A stretch of 45,338 nucleotides of DNA from a virus: positions 1-45,338 of the IMG/VR virus record IMGVR_UViG_3300022929_000056. One strand, given 5' to 3'. The translations under genes were made by a program, and so were the position numbers. The first letter of the stretch is position 1. Each line of letters starts with the position of its first letter. The notes beneath the pieces were generated by a model that saw only the letters and a list, made by a program, of their open reading frames with translations, did no database searches and was not told where the DNA came from. Positions 38,930 through 45,338 of this stretch are shown here, piece after piece.

Positions 38930-39372
38930 TGGGACAACTTAAACAGTGGCGAGAACAAAACTGGGTAAGAATAGGTACTGATGGTTCTATTAAGGGACCG
39001 TGTGGAACCAGTAAAAATAAAAAGAATCCAGATAGATGTTTGCCAAAAGCTAAAGCTCAAAGTCTATCTAAGTCAGAACGTGCCAAAACTGCACGTAAGA
39101 AAAAAGCTGCGGGTGCAAAAGGTAAAACCGTAGTAGCAAATACAAAAAAAGCTAGAGTTTCTGTAAGCAGAGGAGGAGAGATGCTAAAAAACAAATTAAA
39201 AGCTGATCTTAACAAAGACGGTAATATATCTTCATACGAAATGAAAAGAGGTATGGCTATTGAAAAAGCCATGTCTCAACAAAATCGTGTGAAGAAGGAA
39301 AACGGTGGATTCATAGCAAAAGGCTGTGGTAAAGTTATGAACAATCGTCGTAAAGTAACGACTATATCTTAG
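38929..39372 (+). CDS. Lys-rich protein 3 with EF-hand-like loop (DUF6321-like)
   Basis: A 147-residue basic protein. The first half (QLKQWREQNWVRIGTDGSIK, then CGTSKNKKNPDRCLPKAKAQ, SLSKSERAKTARKKKAAG) is a marine phage family that I associate with DUF6321. Residues 93-104 (DLNKDGNISSYE) have the exact spacing D-x-N-x-D-G-x-I-x-x-x-E of a Ca2+-binding EF-hand loop, an unusual addition. The end (NGGFIAKGCGKVMNNRRKV) is Gly/Lys-rich. Its ATG overlaps the previous stop (TAATG). It could be a Ca-responsive DNA- or surface-binding virion protein (inference). Confidence 0.68.
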   Translation: MGQLKQWREQNWVRIGTDGSIKGPCGTSKNKKNPDRCLPKAKAQSLSKSERAKTARKKKAAGAKGKTVVANTKKARVSVSRGGEMLKNKLKADLNKDGNISSYEMKRGMAIEKAMSQQNRVKKENGGFIAKGCGKVMNNRRKVTTIS

Positions 39373-39381
39373 GAGATAATT

Positions 39382-39576
39382 ATGCCAGCAAAAAAAGCAG
39401 CAGATAAAAAAATGGATGCCAAAATGAAGGCTAGACAAAATGCAAAGGTAAGACCTGATGAGCCAGTAGAGGAAACAAGGATCTACTTAAACATGCCTAA
39501 GAAAAAGGCTGCTCCAAAAAAGAAAGCACCAGCTAAGAAAAAAGCACCTGCTAAAAAGAAAACTACTAAAAAATAA
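39382..39576 (+). CDS. Histone-H1-like Lys/Ala/Pro repeat protein
   Basis: A 64-residue protein. Its last 25 residues repeat PKKKA/APAKKKA (KKAAPKKKAPAKKKAPAKKK), the composition of histone H1 tails and of bacterial Hc1/AlgP-like proteins. The N-terminal half is also basic but has an acidic spot (PDEPVEETRIYL). RBS is AGGAG before the ATG. It likely binds DNA without sequence preference. Whether it is packaged in the virion is unknown. Confidence 0.7.
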   Translation: MPAKKAADKKMDAKMKARQNAKVRPDEPVEETRIYLNMPKKKAAPKKKAPAKKKAPAKKKTTKK

Positions 39577-39585
39577 AGGTTTACT

Positions 39586-39801
39586 ATGTATAAAAGAACA
39601 AAAGGGTATGCCGCTGGCGGCCAAGTAAAATCAAAAGGTATGCGTAAAGGTGGCGTATACAAAAGCAAAGGTATGCGTAAAGGCGGTGTCGCCAAAAGCA
39701 AAGGCATGCGTAAAGGCGGCGTATACAAAAGCAAAGGTATGAACAAGGGTGGCCCAATGAAATCTAAAGGATACAAAAAGGGCGGGAAAGGTAGGCCGTA
39801 A
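39586..39801 (+). CDS. Tandem-repeat Lys/Gly protein (KSKGMRKGGVY repeats)
   Basis: A 71-residue protein made of about five copies of an 11-residue unit: KSKGMRKGGVY, KSKGMRKGGVA, KSKGMRKGGVY, KSKGMNKGGPM, KSKGYKKGGKG. At DNA level the unit is 33 bases with synonymous drift, so it is not a fresh duplication. Net charge is extremely positive. It lies after the histone-like gene, so both may neutralise DNA. It ends right at the GTG of the next gene. No homologue named. Confidence 0.7.
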   Translation: MYKRTKGYAAGGQVKSKGMRKGGVYKSKGMRKGGVAKSKGMRKGGVYKSKGMNKGGPMKSKGYKKGGKGRP

Positions 39802-40479
39802 GTGGCTTACTTACAAAGCAACATCCCACATTTCAAATGCTGGGTCAGAAAAGAATATACGCATAATCACGAAAAATATCACGGTGAGTTTCTTCACGCC
39901 ATGGCTATCGCTGTTACGACGATGCCTTGCCGTTGTTTAAGTTTTCAATTGATATTTACAGGTATAGAGGCAGAAGGCGAAGAAGAAGATACAGTTCATG
40001 GTGGCGCTATGTGGGCCAGGATGCCAATAACAGCGCTTGTAGGAGATACACCTTTTGAACAGTGGCCAGAACCAATGGCTGTTCACGATGCTCAACCTTG
40101 GGATTGTTCTTCACACCATCATGCCGTTTACGTATTAGATAGAGCCACACCTTGTCCTTGGCTGGCTAAAATAGATGGTAATTTTTACCCAGCTAAATAC
40201 ATGTTTACTGTTGATTATGCTGAAAATGAGATAGCTGATGATCCTGCCCAACATAAACAAAGTCATGTTTTAGAATTATTAGACGCAGGAGAATGGACAG
40301 GTAATATCGTAGCGTTACCAAATAATCGTGTAAGAGTTACCCACCCCGCTTGGTTTGAGACTGGATCAGGCGCACCTGATTTTAGACCATCCGCACATAT
40401 ACATTATTCAAAGTCTGATTTAGACTATACGTTGGATGTAAACAGAATTTTTGATAATCTATATGCAGAGGACGAGTAA
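39802..40479 (+). CDS. Conserved hypothetical protein, GTG start
   Basis: A 225-residue protein starting with GTG at the base after the previous stop; GGCGGG-type Gly codons precede, no clear SD. It is rich in His, Trp and aromatic residues (FKCWVRKEYTHNHEKYHGEF, WDCSSHHHAVYVLDRATPCP, and FRPSAHIHYSKSDLDYTLDV). Acidic patch AEGEEEDTVHGGAMWARMPI. No catalytic family is recognised; many His/Asp/Glu suggest metal binding. I recall similar proteins in marine phage genomes but not a function. Overlaps the next ATG (TAATG). Confidence 0.62.
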   Translation: MAYLQSNIPHFKCWVRKEYTHNHEKYHGEFLHAMAIAVTTMPCRCLSFQLIFTGIEAEGEEEDTVHGGAMWARMPITALVGDTPFEQWPEPMAVHDAQPWDCSSHHHAVYVLDRATPCPWLAKIDGNFYPAKYMFTVDYAENEIADDPAQHKQSHVLELLDAGEWTGNIVALPNNRVRVTHPAWFETGSGAPDFRPSAHIHYSKSDLDYTLDVNRIFDNLYAEDE

Positions 40480-41153
40480 TGGCACTTTCAGGCAGTACAG
40501 ATTTTGAACCTAACGTAACCGAGTTTGTTGAAGAAGCTTTTGAGCGTTGTGGTATTGAACTAAGAACAGGATACGATCTTAAAACAGCAAAAAGATCTAT
40601 AAATCTTATGTTGGCAGAATGGGCCAATAGAGGTTTAAATCAATGGACAATAGAACAAGCTACCCAAACTGTAACAGAAGGAACTTCTAGTTATTCTTTG
40701 AATTCTAACGTAATTGATATATTAGATATGTCGTTGCGTAGAACAGTTAATAGTGAAACAACTGATACAAGTATGAACAGAATCAGTCGCTCTGAATATT
40801 TGAATATACCAACTAAAGATACAAAAAGCCGACCTTCGCAGTTCTTTTTTGACAAGCTAACTACACCCGTAATAAAAATATGGCCAAGCCCTGAAAACTC
40901 TACGGATATATTGGTTTTTAACAAAATAGTCAGAATGGATGATGCCGATACAGCTATCAATACATTAGATATGCCATTTAGGTTCTATCCTTGTTTTGCC
41001 GCTGGATTGGCTTACTACATATCAATAAAGAGAGCGCCTGATCGTATGCAAATGCTAAAGGCTGCTTACGAAGAAGAATTTAGACGTGCAGCCGATCAAG
41101 ACGAAGATAGAGCATCATTTCGTATAAAACCATCTATGAGGAGTAGTTATTAG
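40479..41153 (+). CDS. Head-tail connector, P22 gp4-like
   Basis: A 224-residue protein. FEPNVTEFVEEAFERCGIEL, RSINLMLAEWANRGLNQWTI and IKIWPSPENSTDILVFNKIV fit the P22 tail accessory factor gp4/tail-tubular-A-like group in marine podoviruses (helical start, central beta region, helical end). It binds the portal and the needle or next tail ring. Its GTG-starting neighbour overlaps its stop. Confidence is fair because the motif 'R.LN.ML.EW..RG...W' is characteristic of this family. Confidence 0.75.
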   Translation: MALSGSTDFEPNVTEFVEEAFERCGIELRTGYDLKTAKRSINLMLAEWANRGLNQWTIEQATQTVTEGTSSYSLNSNVIDILDMSLRRTVNSETTDTSMNRISRSEYLNIPTKDTKSRPSQFFFDKLTTPVIKIWPSPENSTDILVFNKIVRMDDADTAINTLDMPFRFYPCFAAGLAYYISIKRAPDRMQMLKAAYEEEFRRAADQDEDRASFRIKPSMRSSY

Positions 41154-41506
41154 TGGCTTACGCTACTGGAAAGTTTGCGCGTGGCCTTTGTGATCGTTGT
41201 GGTTTTGAATACAAATTGCATGAACTCAAAGAAGAATGGAACAATTTAAAAGTTTGTAGCGAATGTTTTGAACCAAAAGCTCCTCAAATTGATCCAAGAC
41301 CAGTAATTACAGACCCAGAAGCAGTTTACAACCCAAGACCCAACAATGATAAAGAAGTTGGTGAGGGATTTGTAGTTGTATCAGATGCAAACAATTTTAC
41401 GGCTACAAGCATAAATTCTTTGTCTATGAATCCATCTATCTTGGGTACCAATTTTACTACACCTGAAATGACAGGAAGTGTGGGAACAGTTACAATCACA
41501 ACATGA
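41153..41506 (+). CDS. Zinc-ribbon protein in connector region
   Basis: A 117-residue protein starting with GTG. C13-C16 (CDRCGFEYKLHELKEEWNNL) and C35-C38 (VCSECFEPKAP) make a CxxC...CxxC zinc ribbon like those of phage 'L7-type' or rubredoxin-like proteins. After residue 65 the protein is beta-rich, Thr/Ser/Asn-rich (SINSLSMNPSILGTNFTTPE). The two-domain design (zinc ribbon plus beta tail) is typical of marine podovirus genes next to the connector. It likely has a structural role in the tail. Confidence 0.68.
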   Translation: MAYATGKFARGLCDRCGFEYKLHELKEEWNNLKVCSECFEPKAPQIDPRPVITDPEAVYNPRPNNDKEVGEGFVVVSDANNFTATSINSLSMNPSILGTNFTTPEMTGSVGTVTITT

Positions 41507-42177
41507 CTTATACTGAATTATATACTTTGATACAAAACTTTCTGGACAACAATGAAAGTACGTTCAATACGACAATACCTGATTTTGTAAAAAATGCAGA
41601 AGATCGTATATTTAATTTAGTACAAGAAGATTTCTTTAGGAAAAATGTGACAGGTAGTTTGACAACAGGAAACCGTTTTCTGACTTGTCCTACAGATTTT
41701 ATTCTGAGTTTTTCGTTAGCAGTAATTGATAGTTCAAGTGACTATCATTTTCTGGAAAAGAAACACCCCAGTTTTATGCAGGAATATACTCCTGATATAA
41801 CTGATACCAGTCTGAGAGGACTGCCTAAATACTACGCTGACTTTGATAAGGAATACAGCACTTCTGGAAGTTCTGGAACAACTATCACCGTCGCGCCATT
41901 ACCAGATGCAAACTACTCAGTAGAATTGCATTATTTATATAGACCAAACAGTTTGGTTTCAAATACAGACGGCACCTGGCTTTCCGTAAATGCCAGAGAC
42001 GCTCTGCTTTATGGCTCGTTAGTCGAGGGCTATACTTTTATGAAGGGTGAACCAGATTTACTCGCAACTTACGAAAATAGATTCCAACAAGAAATTGCTA
42101 GATTGAAAAATAGAGCAGAAGCTAGAGGAAGACGCGACGAATATCGCTATGACTCACTTCGCTCAAATGTAAGTTAA
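41503..42177 (+). CDS. Head-tail adaptor/tail tubular-like protein
   Basis: A 224-residue protein. TYTELYTLIQNFLDNNESTF, IPDFVKNAEDRIFNLVQEDF, then AVIDSSSDYHFLEKKHPSFM, and LATYENRFQQEIARLKNRAE are typical of adaptor proteins (gp6/gp4 type) that I recall from marine podovirus genomes. It overlaps the zinc-ribbon gene by four bases (ATGA). Together with the gp4-like gene it makes the second connector ring. Confidence 0.7.
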   Translation: MTYTELYTLIQNFLDNNESTFNTTIPDFVKNAEDRIFNLVQEDFFRKNVTGSLTTGNRFLTCPTDFILSFSLAVIDSSSDYHFLEKKHPSFMQEYTPDITDTSLRGLPKYYADFDKEYSTSGSSGTTITVAPLPDANYSVELHYLYRPNSLVSNTDGTWLSVNARDALLYGSLVEGYTFMKGEPDLLATYENRFQQEIARLKNRAEARGRRDEYRYDSLRSNVS

Positions 42178-42188
42178 AAGGAGAAAGT

Positions 42189-42932
42189 ATGAAGCCTATC
42201 AAGAAACTTGAGGGCAAGACTGTAGCCATCGTAGGAATGGGACGTAGTTGGTTTGACTACAATCTTGCTAAATCACACGGAGTACATTTTGACGAAGTCT
42301 GGGCAATAAATGCCGTAGCAGACGTCATATTCCATGATCGTATTTTTATGATGGATCCAGCCAGTCGTTTTTTTGACAGCGACGATGCGGGTGGTCAAAC
42401 AGATTCCATGATCAAAATACTAAAAACGCATGAAGGACCCATATATACATGCGAGCTAGATGAAAGGGCAAAAGGACTTGTATTGTACCCTATAGAAGAA
42501 GTGGTCAGAGAGTTAAACTGTTACTACCTCAATAATACAGTTGCCTACGCAATAGCTTTTGCGTTATGGAACAAAGTAGGCTGTATAAAAATGTTTGGTG
42601 TAGATTTTACTTATACAGGAAATTTATATTTTGCAGAGTCAGGTAGAGGATGTGTTGAGTATTGGTTATCTAAATGTCAAGGCGCAGGTATACAAGTAGA
42701 AGTTGCTAATTCTTCAACCTTGTTAGATACATCTATACCTGTAGAAGATAAATTGTACGGTTATCATCGCCTAGATGATCCAAAAATTATTGTACATGAT
42801 CAAGAAAACAAACTAAGAGTCTTTGACAAAAGCCAAGTAGAACAAAAAGAAGTAGAGCAAAAACCTATGCTTATGGATAGGTATGATACACATCTAAAAG
42901 AGTCAAAAGCAGGAGATCCAAAAGTATGGTAG
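42189..42932 (+). CDS. Rossmann-fold DUF115/MptE-like protein
   Basis: A 247-residue protein, GGAG before the ATG. A Rossmann start GKTVAIVGMGRSWFDYN is followed by FDEVWAINAVADVIFHDRIF (strand-helix), then YYLNNTVAYAIAFALWNKVG, CIKMFGVDFTYTGNLYFAES and GRGCVEYWLSKCQGAGIQVE. This set matches the 6-hydroxymethylpterin-pyrophosphokinase MptE-like/DUF115 superfamily, often called 'norphogenetic protein' or glycosyltransferase-like in pelagic phages. It may add a sugar or modify the virion surface; substrate unknown. It sits in the tail region rather than among DNA genes. Confidence 0.7.
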   Translation: MKPIKKLEGKTVAIVGMGRSWFDYNLAKSHGVHFDEVWAINAVADVIFHDRIFMMDPASRFFDSDDAGGQTDSMIKILKTHEGPIYTCELDERAKGLVLYPIEEVVRELNCYYLNNTVAYAIAFALWNKVGCIKMFGVDFTYTGNLYFAESGRGCVEYWLSKCQGAGIQVEVANSSTLLDTSIPVEDKLYGYHRLDDPKIIVHDQENKLRVFDKSQVEQKEVEQKPMLMDRYDTHLKESKAGDPKVW

Positions 42933-43225
42933 ATGAAATTACTCCAGGCGCGTTGCCAGCTTTAGGTGTTATAGAAGCGCAAACCACTAACTTTGGAGGA
43001 CACCCTCCTGAGTTTTGGGCAGATCGTTTGACTGAAAAAATAGTAGGTGTATCTGAAGATAACGAACCTCACGTTAAAGAACAAGCTAAAGCCTATAAAG
43101 AAGCAATTAGACAGGTGTGTTTAATTTATATAAAAAATGCTATAAAATCCTATAAGGCTACCTTGATTCAAGAGCTAATTAAGGCTGGAGAGGAAGATGT
43201 AGCTAAAATTGTAAAAAGGATATAA
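42926..43225 (+). CDS. Small conserved hypothetical protein
   Basis: A 99-residue protein overlapping the previous gene by seven bases. HPPEFWADRLTEKIVGVSED, NEPHVKEQAKAYKEAIRQVC and YIKNAIKSYKATLIQELIKA form a helical family I recall next to tail genes in pelagic phages. Its Trp and Arg/Lys pattern is conserved-looking. Function unknown, probably a tail assembly or virion protein. Confidence 0.65.
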   Translation: MVDEITPGALPALGVIEAQTTNFGGHPPEFWADRLTEKIVGVSEDNEPHVKEQAKAYKEAIRQVCLIYIKNAIKSYKATLIQELIKAGEEDVAKIVKRI

Positions 43226-43227
43226 AT

Positions 43228-43656
43228 ATGGCTATAACATCAACTTTGACTACAAGTTTTAAGAAACAACTTCTTGAAGGTACGCACAATTTCAAAAACA
43301 GCGGCGGGGGTACTTTTAAACTGGCTTTATACACCAGTTCTGCTACTTTAGGTGCAACCACTACGGCTTTTACTACAACAGGGCAAGCTAGTGGTACCAA
43401 TTACACATCTGGAGGGGCTAACCTAACTAGAGTGGATCCTACTTCAAGCGGCACTACAGGATTTACTGATTTTGCTGATTTGACGTTTGGAACAGCTACG
43501 ATTACTGCTAGGGGTTGTATGATTTATAACTCATCTGCAACTAACGCTTCAGTAGCTACTATTGATTTTGGTGGAGATAAAACATCTACCGCAGGTGATT
43601 TTACGGTAGTTTTTCCTGCGGCAGCAGCAAGTACAGCTATCATAAGAATAGCTTAG
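43228..43656 (+). CDS. Virion structural/tail protein, beta-rich
   Basis: A 142-residue Thr/Ala/Gly-rich protein. STLTTSFKKQLLEGTHNFKN, then FKLALYTSSATLGATTTAFT and ASGTNYTSGGANLTRVDPTS are typical of small phage tail or baseplate structural proteins. It starts two bases after the previous stop. No enzyme motif. Probably a virion surface or fibre-attachment protein. Confidence 0.7.
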   Translation: MAITSTLTTSFKKQLLEGTHNFKNSGGGTFKLALYTSSATLGATTTAFTTTGQASGTNYTSGGANLTRVDPTSSGTTGFTDFADLTFGTATITARGCMIYNSSATNASVATIDFGGDKTSTAGDFTVVFPAAAASTAIIRIA

Positions 43657-43662
43657 TAGCCT

Positions 43663-44427
43663 ATGGCTGATATAACGGGCTGGGGTCGTGGAACCTGGGG
43701 TTCCGATACGTGGGGCGAACCTAATCCTGTTACGCTTACTGCACCTAACGCTGCAACAGGATCCGTAGGATCTTTAACCGTTGTTGCAAAAGCAAATGTA
43801 ACGCCTGCTTCACAAGTTGGAACTTCTGCTTTAGGTACGGTTTCTATAGATGCAGAAGCAAATGTAACCCCTACAGGACAATCAGGCACTAGCGCCCTAG
43901 GATCTATAACAACAGACGCCGAAGCTAATGTCACACCATCTGGACAATCTGCTACAAGTGCTTTAGGTACGCCATCTATAGACGCAGAGGCTAATGTAAC
44001 GCCTACTGGACAGTCAGCTACAGGAGCAGTATCAGGAGTTGGAGTAAATGGTCAAGCAGTAGCTACTTTGCCATCTGCTGTAGGTACACTAGGAGCTGTA
44101 TCAGTTGATGTAGATGGAGAGGCAAATGTGCCTGTATCTGGACTTTCCGCTACTAGCGCAGTTGGTACCGTAACCATACATCATAACGCAATATTTGATA
44201 TTGATGGCGTTTCGTCTACTGGATCGGTTGGGTCTGTAACGATTGTAGCAAAAGCTGGAGTATCAATAACAGGTGTATCAGCTACAGGAGAATTAGGAGA
44301 ACCCTTTGTCTGGAGCCTTATAGACGAATCTCAAACCCCTAACTTTAGTGAAATAGATGAAGATCAAACGCCTAGTTTTACAACCATAGATGATAGCCAG
44401 ACCCCAAATTGGGAAGATGTTGCTTAA
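43663..44427 (+). CDS. Tandem-repeat tail/virion protein
   Basis: A 254-residue protein with an aromatic N-terminal part (GWGRGTWGSDTWGEP), then about six to seven copies of a 23-24-residue unit of the type DAEANVTPTGQSATSALGTV, and a C-terminal triple motif (IDESQTPNFSE, IDEDQTPSFTT, IDDSQTPNWED). The end motif is frequent in uncultured marine phages, likely a contact site. The repeats suggest a rod or beta-solenoid. Codon drift between repeats shows they are old, yet four are quite alike, which makes number variation likely. Tail or surface role. Confidence 0.72.
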   Translation: MADITGWGRGTWGSDTWGEPNPVTLTAPNAATGSVGSLTVVAKANVTPASQVGTSALGTVSIDAEANVTPTGQSGTSALGSITTDAEANVTPSGQSATSALGTPSIDAEANVTPTGQSATGAVSGVGVNGQAVATLPSAVGTLGAVSVDVDGEANVPVSGLSATSAVGTVTIHHNAIFDIDGVSSTGSVGSVTIVAKAGVSITGVSATGELGEPFVWSLIDESQTPNFSEIDEDQTPSFTTIDDSQTPNWEDVA

Positions 44428-44471
44428 CTATGCAAGAGAAAGGTAATATAATCAAATGAACGGAGATATAA

Positions 44472-45338
44472 ATGGCTACTTATGTAAATGATCTAAGACT
44501 TAAAGAAATAGCTACTGGTGATGAGTCAGGAACTTGGGGAACAAGTACAAACACCAACTTGGAGTTGATTGGTGAAGCACTAGGCTTTGGCACAGAAGCA
44601 ATAACTACAAACGCAGATACTCACACTACTACTGTAGCTGATGGATCTACAGATCCTGGTAGAGCTATGTATATCAAATATACAGGTACACTAGACTCAA
44701 CTTGTACTATAACAATTGCACCTAATACTATGAGTAGGATGCATTTTATTGAAAACGGTACGAGCGGTTCTCAAGACATAATTATTTCACAAGGCTCTGG
44801 AGCTAACGTAACCATACCAAATGGTGATGTAAAAGCAGTCTATTTAGATGGTGCTGGTAGTGGAGCAGCAGTTACAGACGCTTTTGCAAGTCTTTCTGTA
44901 GTAGATTTGACTGTCCAAGGAGCATTTACTTCACAAGGTATAGACGATAACGCAGATGCAACTGCTATAACTATTAATAGTTCTGAACAAGTTGGTATAG
45001 GTGTTACTCCAGTAGTTACTTTAGATGTTGGAGGTACAAGCGATTTAGTAGCTTCTTTTAGAAGTTCTACAAACAATGGAAACACATCAGAAGCAAAAAT
45101 TAGAGCAGTAGATAGTGATAGTTCTCATGTAGCAATTTTTCAATATCAAGGCTATCAACATAGATTTCAAGATGCTAGTGGAAATGAGAAAGTAAGGATA
45201 GACAATTCTGGAAATGTTGCCATTGGACATACTACAACTACTGGCGCTAAATTAGCCATTTGTGATGGTGCTAATTCTCAAATTCAATTCTTTCCTGAAA
45301 TATCTACAGACACTAATTTGACACAGCATTATGACCCT
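44472..45338 (+). CDS. Tail-fibre protein, N-terminal part (runs off window)
   Basis: The frame from ATG 44472 (GGAG seven bases upstream) stays open for 289 codons to the window edge. The start MATYVNDLRLKEIATGDESG, TWGTSTNTNLELIGEALGFG is the typical N-terminal attachment domain of marine phage tail fibres. Middle repeats of the type 'VQGAFTSQGIDDNADATAIT' and 'VRIDNSGNVAIGHTTTTG' belong to the trimeric fibre shaft with the 'G..VGIGTT.P...L.V' pattern before a chaperone-like end, which is outside. It would bind the host receptor. Confidence 0.85.
   Translation, partial: MATYVNDLRLKEIATGDESGTWGTSTNTNLELIGEALGFGTEAITTNADTHTTTVADGSTDPGRAMYIKYTGTLDSTCTITIAPNTMSRMHFIENGTSGSQDIIISQGSGANVTIPNGDVKAVYLDGAGSGAAVTDAFASLSVVDLTVQGAFTSQGIDDNADATAITINSSEQVGIGVTPVVTLDVGGTSDLVASFRSSTNNGNTSEAKIRAVDSDSSHVAIFQYQGYQHRFQDASGNEKVRIDNSGNVAIGHTTTTGAKLAICDGANSQIQFFPEISTDTNLTQHYDP

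Noticed and set aside
1-45338. Prophage/temperate lifestyle
   Set aside because: Only one HTH regulator, no integrase, no partition genes and no attachment site seen; the unseen remainder of the genome could change this.

Overview
The window is part of the genome of a short-tailed (podovirus-type) dsDNA phage, most likely a marine or pelagic one from environmental sequence. Reasons: a full head set (terminase, portal, GroES-like protein, scaffold, HK97-type capsid), P22-style connector and tail genes, three very large candidate ejection proteins, no tail tube, sheath or tape-measure cassette, AT-rich DNA, and several small families that I recall from pelagic phage metagenomes. No integrase, RNA polymerase, family A/B DNA polymerase, tRNA or transposase is visible. 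Shine-Dalgarno (GGAG) sites before most genes argue against a Bacteroidetes host and suit a proteobacterial one. Both ends cut genes: the left end holds only the tail of an endolysin and the right end runs out inside a tail-fibre gene, so the window is a slice, or an arbitrary opening of a circular or permuted genome.

Layout: (1) 1-10885, rightward: lysozyme end, tail/needle-type protein, a 2OG-Fe(II) oxygenase and four large internal or ejection-type virion proteins. (2) 10877-13835, leftward: PD-(D/E)XK nuclease, primase-polymerase/helicase fusion, HTH regulator. (3) 13909-15134, rightward: Sak4-like RecA-fold ATPase and a DUF669 protein, followed by a candidate small RNA and a bidirectional terminator. 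(4) 15329-17407, leftward: Holliday-junction-resolvase-like nuclease, RecE-type exonuclease, and a protein ending in an SSB-like tip (DDDIPF). (5) 17502-20168, rightward: tiny overlapping genes, then an iteron-like array around an AT-rich core (19202-19501), then a terminase small subunit. (6) 20179-24061, leftward: sixteen tightly overlapping small genes, many acidic, two with zinc ribbons, several sharing repeated start-associated sequences. (7) 24062-24594, non-coding with GTCGGG heptamers. (8) 24595-25878, rightward: four unknown genes and a terminator. (9) 25928-26384, non-coding with a promoter and leader hairpin. (10) 26385-45338, rightward late operon: three unknown genes, TerL, portal, GroES-like, scaffold, decoration, major capsid, terminator, then further structural genes, a run of small lysine-rich proteins, connectors, a DUF115-like Rossmann protein, a tandem-repeat protein and the tail-fibre start.

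How it may work together (inference): primase-helicase, Sak4, RecE-type exonuclease, the SSB-tipped protein and two resolvase-like nucleases form a recombination-dependent replication kit that would borrow the host replicative polymerase. The 19.3-kb repeat array is the best origin candidate. The late operon builds the particle, with the GroES-like protein probably redirecting host GroEL for capsid folding.
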